A DNA stretch of 64,000 nt from Roseovarius pelagicus (GTDB lineage Bacteria > Pseudomonadota > Alphaproteobacteria > Rhodobacterales > Rhodobacteraceae): positions 3,286,001 through 3,350,000 of the forward strand of contig NZ_CP106738.1 in NCBI RefSeq assembly GCF_025639885.1. Reading direction: 5' to 3'. Shown here in pieces: positions 33,107-42,074 of this stretch; positions within the stretch are counted from its first letter, which is position 1, and every line of letters begins with the position of its first letter. The position numbers and the translations under genes are program-made. The notes beneath the pieces were generated by a model. The model did no database searches, was not told where the DNA came from, and saw only the letters and a program-made list of their open reading frames with translations.

Positions 33107-33907
33107 ATGCCCCCGACCAAACTCGCCGTTCACGGCATATCCAAAATATTCGCCCCACGCGGCAAGCCGCCGGTGCAGGCCTTGTCAGACGCCAGTCTCA
33201 GCGTGTCTGAAAACGAGCTTGTCGTGCTGCTGGGGCCATCAGGCTGCGGCAAGTCCACGCTGTTGCAGATCGCCGCCGGATTGGTAAAGCCGACCTCTGG
33301 CCGCGTGGTTCTGGATGGTGAAGAAATCCATCGCCCCGGGCGCAAGCTGGGCATGGTGTTTCAGGGATATACGTCGTTCCCGTGGCTGACAGTGCAGCAG
33401 AATGTCGAATATGGCATGCGTCTGAATGGTGTTTCTGCCGCTGATCGACGCACCCGCGCGAATGAGTTCATTGACCTAGTGCGTCTGACGCCCTTTGCCG
33501 ATGCGTATCCCAAGCAGCTATCCGGCGGCATGAAGCAACGGGTCGCCATTGCCCGCACCTTGGCCAATGATCCTGCGATCCTGCTGATGGACGAACCGTT
33601 TGGTGCGCTGGATGCCGAAACCCGGTGGCATATGCAGGAATTGTTGCTGGATATTCTGGCCAGTTCGAACACCACCATCGTTCTGGTCACGCATGATATC
33701 TCCGAGGCGATCTTTCTCGCTGATCGGATCTATTTCATGTCCAGCCATCCGGGCCGCATCCGCGAGGAGCTGGTCCCGGCGTTCAAAAAGGGCCAGCGGA
33801 TCGCCAGCAAGGAAGACATGGTCAGCATGCCCGGTTACGCCGAAATGGAGGCGCAGATACTGCACATGATGCGCGAAGAGTCTGCCACCGGGCCTGCGCA
33901 TGTTTGA
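33107..33907 (+). CDS. ABC transporter ATP-binding protein, TauB/SsuB type
   Basis: The 266-residue ATPase has Walker A GPSGCGKST near residue 43, the Q-loop in VFQGYTSFPW, signature LSGGMKQR near residue 142, Walker B ILLMDEPFGALD near residue 160 and the H-loop LVTHD. The closest group by pattern is TauB/SsuB. It completes the first importer. The next ATPase gene begins at or just after its stop, so both importers are probably transcribed together. Confidence 0.92.
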   Translation: MPPTKLAVHGISKIFAPRGKPPVQALSDASLSVSENELVVLLGPSGCGKSTLLQIAAGLVKPTSGRVVLDGEEIHRPGRKLGMVFQGYTSFPWLTVQQNVEYGMRLNGVSAADRRTRANEFIDLVRLTPFADAYPKQLSGGMKQRVAIARTLANDPAILLMDEPFGALDAETRWHMQELLLDILASSNTTIVLVTHDISEAIFLADRIYFMSSHPGRIREELVPAFKKGQRIASKEDMVSMPGYAEMEAQILHMMREESATGPAHV

Positions 33908-33959
33908 CAATCCTCCCACGGGGCCGCGCGCGGCATCCGATCATAACAGAGATACAGCA

Positions 33960-35036
33960 ATGACCCATCAGGACAGCCCGGCTGTGATCGAATGTCACGG
34001 TCTATGGAAGATTTTTGGCCGACAGGCTGACAAGGCCATGAAAGCCATACATCGCGACAACCTGACCAAAGCCGAGGTGTTGGAGCAATATAACTGTGTG
34101 ATTGGCGTTCAAGATGCGTCCTTCTCGGTGGCAGCGGGCGAGATATTTTGCATCATGGGCCTGTCCGGGTCTGGCAAGTCGACGCTGATCCGCCACGTTA
34201 ACCGACTGATTGAGCCGACCGCAGGGGCCGTTCGGATTGAAGGGATCGACATCGGCGCGCTCGACCGGGCGGGGCTGCGCGAAATGCGCGCGTCTCGGAT
34301 CGGCATGGTGTTTCAGAACATGGCGCTGATGCCGCACCGCACGGTGCGCGACAATGTTGCATTTTCGCTAGAGGTGCGTGGCCGCGATCGCAAGACCCGT
34401 CATGCCGTCGCAGACAAAGCCATTGCCACGGTCGATTTGACCGGCTGGGGGGATCGTTATCCGGACGAACTGTCGGGTGGGATGCAGCAACGGGTTGGGT
34501 TGGCACGTGCCCTTGCGGCTGATCCGCATATCCTGCTGATGGACGAGCCGTTCTCGGCGCTTGACCCGTTGATCCGGCGGCAGTTGCAGGATGAATTCAA
34601 GTCGCTGGCCACAGGAATGAACAAGACAACCTTGTTCATCACACATGATCTGGACGAAGCGATCCGCATTGGCGACCGCATTGCCGTGATGAAGGACGGC
34701 GTGCTGGTTCAGATCGGAACGCCTGAGGAAATCGTCACCAATCCCGTTGACGATTATGTGCGTGAATTCGTTGCTGGAATTTCCAAGCTGAATCTAGTGA
34801 CGGCAGCCCGCGTGATGGAGCCGCTGGCCGCGTTCGAGGCCCGTGAAGGGCCGCTTGACCTGACCGCTGCATTGCGCGCCCGGCCTGACGACGATCTGGA
34901 CCGGTTGGCGGATCTGTCAATCGACACCGATACCCCCCTCGCTATCGAGGACAACGGGCAGGTCGTCGGGATTGTCACCAAAAAATCCCTGATCCGCGGC
35001 ATTCAAGGCCGTTGGGAAAACCAGAACGGAGCCTGA
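33960..35036 (+). CDS. proV: Quaternary-amine ABC transporter ATP-binding protein (ProV type)
   Basis: The 358-residue ATPase carries the extended ProV N terminus (GLWKIFG ... AEVLEQ) before Walker A GLSGSGKST near residue 61. The signature LSGGMQQR, Walker B ILLMDEPFSALDP and a C-terminal CBS-like portion (VVGIVTKKSLIRGI) follow. ProV proteins power import of glycine betaine, proline betaine, choline or similar. The start at 33960 is favoured; an in-frame ATG at 33900 overlaps the previous stop. It forms an operon with permease and binding protein downstream. Confidence 0.92.
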   Translation: MTHQDSPAVIECHGLWKIFGRQADKAMKAIHRDNLTKAEVLEQYNCVIGVQDASFSVAAGEIFCIMGLSGSGKSTLIRHVNRLIEPTAGAVRIEGIDIGALDRAGLREMRASRIGMVFQNMALMPHRTVRDNVAFSLEVRGRDRKTRHAVADKAIATVDLTGWGDRYPDELSGGMQQRVGLARALAADPHILLMDEPFSALDPLIRRQLQDEFKSLATGMNKTTLFITHDLDEAIRIGDRIAVMKDGVLVQIGTPEEIVTNPVDDYVREFVAGISKLNLVTAARVMEPLAAFEAREGPLDLTAALRARPDDDLDRLADLSIDTDTPLAIEDNGQVVGIVTKKSLIRGIQGRWENQNGA

Positions 35037-35040
35037 GACA

Positions 35041-36024
35041 ATGACTGATCAACCGCGTTTTAACCTGCTTGACCCATTCGCGAACATTGATCTGGGCATT
35101 GCTGACCGGGCCGACGGGATCAAGGACTGGGCCACAGCCAACCGGGCTGCGATCCAGCCATTCAAACGTACCGTGACGGAAATTATCCAAGGGTTCGAGG
35201 CTGCGTTGCAGTCCGTGCCATCCGGTCTGATGGTTCTGATGCTGGCGTTACTCGCATGGCAAGCGGCTGGGCGACGTACCGGGATTCTGGTGTTTGTGGC
35301 CCTGCTGGCGCTGGGGTTTCTGGGGCCCAATGCGTGGCCGCTGGCGATGACCACACTGGCCATTGTTCTGAGTGCGGTGTTGATCTGCGCCGTGATTGGC
35401 CTGCCGCTGGGAATTCTGGCGGCGAAATCCGACCGGTTTGAACGGGCCATCCGTCCGGTACTGGACACGATGCAGACCATTCCGGCGTTTGTCTATCTGG
35501 TGCCGGTGGTGATGTTGGTGGGCATTGGCAACGTATCGGGTGTGATCGTGACAATCGTGTTCGCTTTGCCGCCCTTGATCCGGTTGACCGCGCTTGGCAT
35601 CCGGCAGGTCGATACCAGTGTGGTTGAGGCTGCCCGCGCGTTCGGTGCCGGACCGCTGCAAATTCTGTTCAAGGTCGAATTGCCCCTCGCGACGTCGACG
35701 ATCATGGCCGGACTGAACCAAACGATCATGCTGTCGCTGTCGATGGTGGTCATCGCCTCGATGATCGCGGTCAAGGGGTTGGGTAACGAAGTGCTGCGCG
35801 CGATGGGCCGGCTTGATGCTGGACAGGCCATTGTCGGCGGGCTGGGCATCGTCATCCTCGCCGTTGTGCTGGACCGCATCACCCAAGGGCTGGGCCAGTC
35901 GGGTCGACACCGTGGCCACCGCCATTGGTGGCAGGGTGGTCCGCTGGGGCTGGTTCTGCGTGTGCTCAGCTATCCATTGCGCCGTTCGCCGGTGGCAGAG
36001 ATTTCCAACACCCGGCGCAACTAG
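35041..36024 (+). CDS. proW: Quaternary-amine ABC transporter permease (ProW type)
   Basis: This 327-residue permease begins four bases after proV. A polar N-terminal tail of about 60 residues is followed by several membrane segments and the ProW coupling region (DTSVVEAARAFGAGPLQILFKVELPLA near residue 200, read in parts). It ends in a basic tail. With ProV and ProX it forms a complete osmoprotectant-class importer. Placement inside a catabolic island suggests nutrient uptake rather than osmoregulation. Confidence 0.92.
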   Translation: MTDQPRFNLLDPFANIDLGIADRADGIKDWATANRAAIQPFKRTVTEIIQGFEAALQSVPSGLMVLMLALLAWQAAGRRTGILVFVALLALGFLGPNAWPLAMTTLAIVLSAVLICAVIGLPLGILAAKSDRFERAIRPVLDTMQTIPAFVYLVPVVMLVGIGNVSGVIVTIVFALPPLIRLTALGIRQVDTSVVEAARAFGAGPLQILFKVELPLATSTIMAGLNQTIMLSLSMVVIASMIAVKGLGNEVLRAMGRLDAGQAIVGGLGIVILAVVLDRITQGLGQSGRHRGHRHWWQGGPLGLVLRVLSYPLRRSPVAEISNTRRN

Positions 36025-36091
36025 GCCCCACCGCCGGACCCGACCACACAATAACATGGGCCATTCCTCCAACAGTAAAGGTGCAAAGAAA

Positions 36092-37081
36092 ATGAAACTG
36101 ACCACATATATTTTCAGTTTTGCAATGACTGCCGCGACGGCATCATCCAGCTGGGCTGTCGATGGCCCCGGCAATGGTGTTACCGTCCGCCCGATCGAAG
36201 GTACTGTCCTCGAAGAACGGTTTCAGAACCAGATTATCTATAGCGCGCTGTCCGAACTGGGCTACGAGATTGGCGATCCGCAATCGGTGGAGTACCAGAC
36301 CATCCACCTGGCGATCGGGGCAGGAGATGGTGACTTTACGACGGTGCACTACGATCCGTTGCATCAGGCGTTCTTTGAAGAATCCGGTGGTGAAGATGCG
36401 ATGCGCCGGGTCGGTCATCTTATCCGTGGGGCTGTGCAGGGCTATCTGGTGGATAAGGGGTCGTATGATGCGGGCATCACCAATCTGGAGGATCTGAAAG
36501 ACCCCGAAATTGCCGCCCGCTTTGACGCGAACGATGATGGCACGGCTGATCTGGCCGGGTGCCCGCCGGGCTGGGGTTGTGAGCGAGTGATCGAACATCA
36601 TCTGACCGAGTTCGGCATGCGCGACACTGTCACCCATAATCAGGGCGCCTATAACGCCGTCATCGCAGACACGATTGCACGTCAGTCAGACGGTAGCGCC
36701 GTCATCTATTACACTTGGACGCCCTACTGGGTATCGGGTGTGATGGTGCCGGGACAGGATGTGGAATGGCTCGAAGTGCCTTATTCCTCGCTGCCGGATG
36801 GCCGGTCTGGTGACACCACTTTTGATGGTCGCGAACTGGGCTTTGCCGTGAACGAATTGCGCATTCTGGCCAACGCCGATTTTCTAGATGCCAATCCGGC
36901 GGCGGAAAAACTGTTTGAACTGGCAGAAATCCCGATCAATGATGTGTCTGCGCAGAATTACAAAATGCAGCAGGGCGAGGATTCGATCGAGCAGATCGAC
37001 GCGCATGTTGCTGAATGGATCGCAGCGCATCAGCAGGAATTTGATGGTTGGATTGCTGCCGCCCGCGCCGCGGCCGAGTAG
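36092..37081 (+). CDS. proX: Quaternary-amine ABC transporter substrate-binding protein (ProX/OpuAC type)
   Basis: The 329-residue periplasmic protein starts at 36092 and has a signal peptide of about 23 residues ending SSSWA. The mature protein has the ProX/OpuAC pattern: early NQIIYSALSELGYEIG, central WTPYWVSGVMVPGQDVEWLEV with aromatic residues suited to caging a cationic ammonium group, and a paired-cysteine loop GCPPGWGCE near residue 163. It is the last gene of the importer operon; a long hairpin follows at 37091. Confidence 0.92.
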   Translation: MKLTTYIFSFAMTAATASSSWAVDGPGNGVTVRPIEGTVLEERFQNQIIYSALSELGYEIGDPQSVEYQTIHLAIGAGDGDFTTVHYDPLHQAFFEESGGEDAMRRVGHLIRGAVQGYLVDKGSYDAGITNLEDLKDPEIAARFDANDDGTADLAGCPPGWGCERVIEHHLTEFGMRDTVTHNQGAYNAVIADTIARQSDGSAVIYYTWTPYWVSGVMVPGQDVEWLEVPYSSLPDGRSGDTTFDGRELGFAVNELRILANADFLDANPAAEKLFELAEIPINDVSAQNYKMQQGEDSIEQIDAHVAEWIAAHQQEFDGWIAAARAAAE

Positions 37082-37090
37082 CAGGATACT

Positions 37091-37125
37091 GATATCGGGC
37101 GGTGCGTCTCGTGCTGCCCGATATC
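37091..37125. terminator. Hairpin between convergent proX and Lrp genes
   Basis: GATATCGGGC and GCCCGATATC form a perfect ten-base-pair stem around a 15-base loop, ten bases after the proX stop and six before the end of the convergent regulator gene. There is no T-run, but the position suits a bidirectional transcription stop. Confidence 0.6.
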
Positions 37126-37130
37126 CATGA

Positions 37131-37661
37131 TCAACTGCTGCTTTGGTCCGGCCAGTCATGTTTTAGCAGGAACTGGTTTTTCAGGTTCTTCAGCCCGACC
37201 ATTACATCCGCCTTGGCAATGCCGGGATTGGGGTAAATCTTTTCTTCCAGAAAATCCTTCAGAACTTCGTGGTCGTCGCTGACGATTTCGACCACCAGAT
37301 CGAAGGTGCCCGCCACCCACAGAATAAACACCACGCGGTAGTCGTCCTGAAGCTGTGCGGCAATCTCTGCCGGGGTCACACCGGGGGCGACGTTGACGCC
37401 GATAATCGCGTCGGTTGAATATTCATTCACCACCGGATCTGCCAGCGCCACGATGTGCAGCATGTTGTTGTCGCGCAGCCCACTGACGCGGTTGCGGATG
37501 GTGCCCTCGGACACGTCCAGAAGCTGTGCGATCTCGGAAAACGCCATGCGCCCGTCCTGTTGCAGCAGCCGGATGATTTTCTGGTTCAGATCATCTCCGG
37601 GAGAGCGGATACCCTTGTGAGGGCCATTTTTGACGGGTCGGACTATCGGATTATCTTTCAA
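37131..37661 (-). CDS. Lrp/AsnC family regulator (first paralogue)
   Basis: The 176-residue protein has an N-terminal winged helix (about 25-75, with FSEIAQLLDVSEGTIRNRVSGL) and a C-terminal RAM ligand-binding domain (VAPGVTPAEIAAQL, VVFILWVAGTFDLVVEI). It is strikingly similar, in helix-turn-helix and in the terminal KNLKNQFLLK, to the regulator at 41313-41843. The two probably arose by duplication. Such proteins usually respond to amino acids or related acids and bind AT-rich sites as octamers, which fits the repeated elements at both ends of the island. Confidence 0.92.
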   Translation of the reverse strand: MKDNPIVRPVKNGPHKGIRSPGDDLNQKIIRLLQQDGRMAFSEIAQLLDVSEGTIRNRVSGLRDNNMLHIVALADPVVNEYSTDAIIGVNVAPGVTPAEIAAQLQDDYRVVFILWVAGTFDLVVEIVSDDHEVLKDFLEEKIYPNPGIAKADVMVGLKNLKNQFLLKHDWPDQSSS

Positions 37662-37764
37662 TGGTTTGGCTAAATCCCCGCCGCAGCAGAGCTAGGCAGA
37701 TGAGAGGAATTCCCACCTGCCTATATTATAGACGCAACCATTCGTATCTTCAAATACACACTCG

Positions 37765-38667
37765 TTAGTCAGCTGCTTTTGATGCGCCGATTTCATGGTT
37801 TGCCATCAGCTCCAGCACTTGTACCAGTCCTGAATGATCATCGTTGTCATGGCCGTGGGCATGGGCGGCACTGAACAGGGTCTGGCAATTGGCGGTTCCG
37901 GGCAAGCTGACGCCCAGATCGCGCGCGGCCTCAAGCGCGAGGTTCAGGTCCTTTTGATGCAGCCGGATGCGGAAGCCCGGCGCGAATGTACGGTTGATCA
38001 TCCGTTCGCCGTGGACCTCGAGTATTTTCGAGCTGGCAAAACCGCCCATCAGTGCCTGACGGACCACTGCGGGATCGCAACCTGCCCGCGACGCAAAGAC
38101 CAACGCCTCGCTGACTGCTTCGATATTCAATGCGACGATGATCTGATTGGCGATCTTGCAGATCTGCCCGGCGCCGTTATGCGTCCCGATATGGGTGATA
38201 TTCTTGCCCATGATCTCGAACAGGGGCAGGGCGCGGTCGAACGCGTCTTGCGGGCCGCCGACCATGATCGTCAGACTTTGTGCCTTGGCTCCAACCTCTC
38301 CGCCCGAGACTGGTGCATCCAGATATAGCGCACCCTTCGCCTCGACCGCTTGGGCAAGCTCAGCGGTGATGATCGGGCTGATCGAGCTCATATCAATCAC
38401 CAAGGTATCCGCGCGCAGCCCATCGAGCAGGCCGGCCTTGCCGCGTACCACCCGTTCGACATCCGGCGTGTCGGGGACCATGACGATCACGACCTCTGAC
38501 AGCCGCGCCACGTCGGCGGGGGTCTCAACCACCTGAATTCCCTGTTCTGCCAGACCTTCTGGCACGGGGGATCTGTTCACGCAGCTAATCAACTGGTGCC
38601 CCGCTGCCGCCAGGTGCCCCGCCATCGGCGCACCCATTACCCCTAGTCCAATAAACCCAATGTTCAT
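37765..38667 (-). CDS. 2-hydroxy-3-oxopropionate (tartronate semialdehyde) reductase-like dehydrogenase
   Basis: The 300-residue beta-hydroxyacid dehydrogenase starts at 38667 (AAGGAAGG upstream). It has MNIGFIGLGVMGAPMAGHL (cofactor loop), DAPVSGGEVGAKAQSL near residue 120, the catalytic-lysine segment GAGQICKIANQ near residue 167, and the C-terminal FAPGFRIRLHQKDLNLAL. This combination is closest to GarR/GlxR, which reduce tartronate semialdehyde to glycerate. In this island it would process a C3 or C4 semialdehyde from substrate breakdown. 3-hydroxyisobutyrate dehydrogenase is an alternative reading. Confidence 0.85.
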   Translation of the reverse strand: MNIGFIGLGVMGAPMAGHLAAAGHQLISCVNRSPVPEGLAEQGIQVVETPADVARLSEVVIVMVPDTPDVERVVRGKAGLLDGLRADTLVIDMSSISPIITAELAQAVEAKGALYLDAPVSGGEVGAKAQSLTIMVGGPQDAFDRALPLFEIMGKNITHIGTHNGAGQICKIANQIIVALNIEAVSEALVFASRAGCDPAVVRQALMGGFASSKILEVHGERMINRTFAPGFRIRLHQKDLNLALEAARDLGVSLPGTANCQTLFSAAHAHGHDNDDHSGLVQVLELMANHEIGASKAAD

Positions 38668-38702
38668 GGCCTTCCTTTCATGCAATCGGTCGTCGTTTCG
38701 CC

Positions 38703-39719
38703 TCAGTATCCCAGTTCTGGTCGTACCGGGTTCAGCAGTGGCTGATCGTCCAGAAACAGGCGCATGTTCCGAAAGAACAATCCCAGCGTCATCGGCACGT
38801 AGGCATCGCCGTCATCAGCCGAGACGTGCGGGGTGATGATCAGGTTCGGAGTGGCCCATAGCCGCGAGTCCGCAGCGATTGGCTCTGGATCGAACACATC
38901 GAGGATTGCTCCGCCAAGGCTGCCATCCTGCAATTTGTCGCACAGGGCGCCGTAGTCCATCACGGCCTCGCGGCCGATGTTGATGATACCAGCGCCGGGT
39001 TTCATCAGATCCAGCCGCCGCCGGTCCATCAGGCCGCGGGTCTGCGGCGTGTCGGGCGTTGCGATCAGCAGGTAATCGGCGCGCGGCAATACCTCATCCA
39101 GATGATCTGTCGTTACCACCTCGTCGCAGCCATCGACTGGTTGGCCAGATCGATTTACCCCAATCACGTGTACGCCCAGCTTTTGCACCGCTTGGGCACC
39201 AGCGCCGCCCAAACTACCTGTGCCCAGCACCACCAACGTGCGTCCGGCGATGGGCGAGGCGTAGAGCGAGTCATAAACCTCGTTGCGCTGGTTGGTGACG
39301 ATTGCAGGCATTTTTGAGTGCAACATCAAGACCGCCATCAGCCCGAATTCACCTGCCTTAGCAGCATGTACGCCTTTGTTGTTGGTCAGGACGACGCCTT
39401 TGGGCAGCCAATCGCTGATCGGCAGCATGTGTTCGACTCCGGCGCCGATGCAGTGAATCCATTTCAGCCGTGGTGCAACCGTGGCCAGATCTGCCATCGG
39501 CAGGTCCCATGTCAGCAGGACGTCGGCATCCCGCATGGAACTGGCAAAATTGTCGGTGTCCCAATCCACGACATAGTCGGCCCGCCCTTTCAGATCGGGA
39601 TATTCCGCCAGCGCATCATCCAGTCTGGCCTGCGTGATGGTGAATACCTCCTCTCCTTCGGGCGTGTTGGGAAATGACCCCGGCTTCCAGCGGTTGTTCT
39701 TGACGTGAACCTTCATCAA
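38703..39719 (-). CDS. D-2-hydroxyacid dehydrogenase
   Basis: This 338-residue NAD(P)-dependent enzyme interconverts a 2-keto acid and a D-2-hydroxyacid. The NAD loop is VLGTGSLGGAGAQA near residue 165. The catalytic Arg-Glu-His set is visible as NIGREAVMDYGAL, DVFDPEPI and IITPHVSADD. The start overlaps the Rieske stop by four bases (ATGA), so it is co-translated with the oxygenase, and the GlxR-like gene follows by 35 bp. Probable substrates are hydroxypyruvate, glyoxylate or a pathway-specific keto acid. Confidence 0.88.
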   Translation of the reverse strand: MMKVHVKNNRWKPGSFPNTPEGEEVFTITQARLDDALAEYPDLKGRADYVVDWDTDNFASSMRDADVLLTWDLPMADLATVAPRLKWIHCIGAGVEHMLPISDWLPKGVVLTNNKGVHAAKAGEFGLMAVLMLHSKMPAIVTNQRNEVYDSLYASPIAGRTLVVLGTGSLGGAGAQAVQKLGVHVIGVNRSGQPVDGCDEVVTTDHLDEVLPRADYLLIATPDTPQTRGLMDRRRLDLMKPGAGIINIGREAVMDYGALCDKLQDGSLGGAILDVFDPEPIAADSRLWATPNLIITPHVSADDGDAYVPMTLGLFFRNMRLFLDDQPLLNPVRPELGY

Positions 39720-41086
39720 ACCTCTCCTTCTGCTTCGAATTCCTTCAGCAGGCGGATGATCTCTTGGTCGCGGACGTCATCTCCCAATGCCTCGGTGGAA
39801 AACTGGATCTGCATCACCGCATCGCCGATTTTCTCCAGATAGGCGTCATCGGCATCATCGCCGCGCGGCGGGCGGGTTAGCACGGTGTCCTGCCCATAGG
39901 TGCGCACTGTTTCCCCACCGGTTCTCACAGGCTGTGGTGGTTCGATCCCCTCGACCAGATCGCGGATATGTTTGCGTACACGGCGGCGGTAAAGTGAAAT
40001 ACCCCGATCGGTTGGCATCAGGTTTTCGCCCTTGTGGGTCGAAATCGGCCCCATGCCTTCGACCGCTTCGGAATCCGCCGGATAGCGTTTCTTCTCCTCT
40101 GGCGTGCGGTCCAGCACTTCGCCCTGTTCGATCATCTCGTGACCTTCGCGGGTGTTGTATTCGTGCGGATCCCAACGATCGCCAAAGTTGGCCCAGGCGT
40201 AAACGATCGAATTCTCGTCATCGACGGGCACAACCCAACGGGTAAAGCAGGAACGCCCAAAATACCGCTGCTCGGTTCCGTCGGCGGCATAGGCGGATCC
40301 GGCCTGCGTAAAGTTCGGCAGGATCAGTTCATTCACCCGTACCCACGCGTTGTCGCCGATGCGCCGCGTCGATGATCCGAGAAACTGGTTCTCGTTGCGC
40401 TCGTAGAATTTCAGCACACCGTCTTCTTTCATTCCGTCAGAGAACTGTGGGTGGCTGTTCTGGCTGTGCAGATAGGTGGTGTGGGTCGGATCAAGGATCG
40501 CGTCGAGTACCTGAATCCAGTTGCAGGTATAGGGTGCCTTGTAGGTGGCGCTGGTCATTCCGTCATAGAGATAGGCGTCGTAGATCGGAAATTCCGGCTG
40601 CTTTTCAGGGGGACCCATATAAGCGAAGATCAGTCCGCGACATTCGATCACCGGGTAGGCGCCCAGTCGAGTCCGCTCGCGCACCATGTCGGCGGCCTTG
40701 GAATCCTCGGCCGGGGTTTCCAAGATCTCTCCGTCCGGGGCGAACAGCCAGCCGTGGTAGCAGCAACGAATGCCCCGATCCTCGCATTTGCCATATTCCA
40801 AGGACGCGCGCCGGTGCGGGCAGTATTTATGCACCAGCCCCAGTTTGCCGTCACCGTAGCGGAAGAGAACCAGTTCCTCGCCCAATATCTTGATTGCTTC
40901 GGGCAACTCGCCCAGATCCTCGGTGATGTAGATCGGATGCCAGAAGCGGCGGATGTATTCGCCACCAGCGGTTCCCGGTCCGATCCGAGCGATCTCTTCA
41001 TCCGCTTCGGCGGGTGCCGATTGATGGTACCCCCGAAAATTCCCCGCGCCAGATTGAAGTCCTGTGACAGCTTTTACGTCGCTCAT
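39716..41086 (-). CDS. Rieske non-haem iron oxygenase (VanA/phenoxybenzoate dioxygenase-like)
   Basis: This 456-residue terminal oxygenase has Rieske ligands C89, H91, C108 and H111 (CPH and CCYH). Its mononuclear iron site is D199-P-T-H202-x4-H207, with bridging aspartate, so it belongs to a different branch from the two glutamate-type enzymes at 10189-13561. The DPTHTTYLH arrangement is typical of single-component oxygenases that demethylate or ring-hydroxylate aromatic and heteroaromatic acids. It heads a three-gene operon with two dehydrogenases and diverges from an Lrp regulator. Electron donor is not in the operon; the ferredoxin at 27867 is a candidate. Confidence 0.88.
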   Translation of the reverse strand: MSDVKAVTGLQSGAGNFRGYHQSAPAEADEEIARIGPGTAGGEYIRRFWHPIYITEDLGELPEAIKILGEELVLFRYGDGKLGLVHKYCPHRRASLEYGKCEDRGIRCCYHGWLFAPDGEILETPAEDSKAADMVRERTRLGAYPVIECRGLIFAYMGPPEKQPEFPIYDAYLYDGMTSATYKAPYTCNWIQVLDAILDPTHTTYLHSQNSHPQFSDGMKEDGVLKFYERNENQFLGSSTRRIGDNAWVRVNELILPNFTQAGSAYAADGTEQRYFGRSCFTRWVVPVDDENSIVYAWANFGDRWDPHEYNTREGHEMIEQGEVLDRTPEEKKRYPADSEAVEGMGPISTHKGENLMPTDRGISLYRRRVRKHIRDLVEGIEPPQPVRTGGETVRTYGQDTVLTRPPRGDDADDAYLEKIGDAVMQIQFSTEALGDDVRDQEIIRLLKEFEAEGEV

Positions 41087-41312
41087 TGTGTGCCCTCCGG
41101 TGAATTGCGAAACCTTTATGTATTCGCAGTAATATCCTGCGTATTTCGTATGTCAAATGTTCTTTGTCTAATTATTTCGTATTTTGATGGGAAAGTGTTC
41201 TGAATTAGCGTAGATCGCGGACTGTCTGCGGTTGCTGGGCAGAACTGCCCGGCTGTCGGTTGATCGGCGGTTGATGAGGTCGAAAACTCGGGTCATAATC
41301 AGAGTGCCCTAG
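41087..41312. promoter_or_regulatory. AT-rich divergent control region sharing a 12-bp element with 31047
   Basis: The space between the Rieske operon and the second Lrp gene holds GTGAATTGCGAA at 41100-41111, identical to 31047-31058. Related pieces are TATTCGCAGTAAT (41120-41132) and ATTTCGTAT/ATTTCGTATTTT (41143-41178). The AT-rich block closely resembles that at 30930-31060 and probably binds the same regulator. Confidence 0.55.
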
Positions 41313-41843
41313 ATGAAAGCCCATATGCCCAACGATCAGCACACTCCCGACACTGGCGTGCCACTCAGGAAGCTCTCTCAGGAGAGTGCCAATTTGCTGG
41401 ACGACACGCTGAATGCCAGCATCATCCGCATGCTGCGCGCGGATGGCCGCGCGTCTTTTTCCGAGATCGCGCAAAGCCTTGGTGTTTCCGAAGGCACCAT
41501 TCGCAACCGAGTCAACGGTATGAAGTCCGCCGGTGTTCTGCGTATTACGGCTGTCACGGATGTCTCTGCTGCCGAGTACCGAACAGAGGCGATGCTGGGT
41601 GTTAAGCTGCATGCCGGGGTCAGCCCGGATGTCGTCGCGAAATCCCTTAGCGAGCTGGATGACGTGGTCTATGTGGCGTGGGTCAGTGGCCGATTTGATC
41701 TGTTGGTCGAGGTCATCACCAGCGGCAGCCAGCACTCTTATGTCGATGTCCTGACCAAGAGTATCTATGGGCGTGAGGGCATTGACTCGATCGAAATCAT
41801 GACCAGCCTGAAAAATTTCAAAAACCAGTTCCTGTTGAAGTGA
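41313..41843 (+). CDS. Lrp/AsnC family regulator (second paralogue)
   Basis: The 176-residue protein matches the regulator at 37131-37661 over its length. It has the helix-turn-helix FSEIAQSLGVSEGTIRNRVNGM (about 45-68), the RAM domain (HAGVSPDVVAKSLSEL, VVYVAWVSGRFDLLVEV) and the C-terminal KNFKNQFLLK. It diverges from the Rieske operon across a region holding repeated AT-rich elements, so it likely regulates that operon and itself. The start could be 41313 or the ATG at 41325; neither has a strong ribosome site. Together the two paralogues bracket the dehydrogenase/oxygenase block. Confidence 0.92.
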   Translation: MKAHMPNDQHTPDTGVPLRKLSQESANLLDDTLNASIIRMLRADGRASFSEIAQSLGVSEGTIRNRVNGMKSAGVLRITAVTDVSAAEYRTEAMLGVKLHAGVSPDVVAKSLSELDDVVYVAWVSGRFDLLVEVITSGSQHSYVDVLTKSIYGREGIDSIEIMTSLKNFKNQFLLK

Positions 41844-42074
41844 TCGGCGTTCCCCCGTGCTGAGGGTGTATTGGCGTTCTCTCAGCGGGGACTTTGGCTG
41901 GATGGCTCGATTACTTCATCGCGCGATGTTTATTTATTTACGGTGCGGTAATTTCTCTGAGGTGTAACTGTGCGATACATCGCAACAGCCGCGCAATCGT
42001 GCAGGGATAGGGATGCACGGTCATTGGATATGGGGTATAGACCTGCCGGAACAGCCCGATGGGAATTAGTCGAT

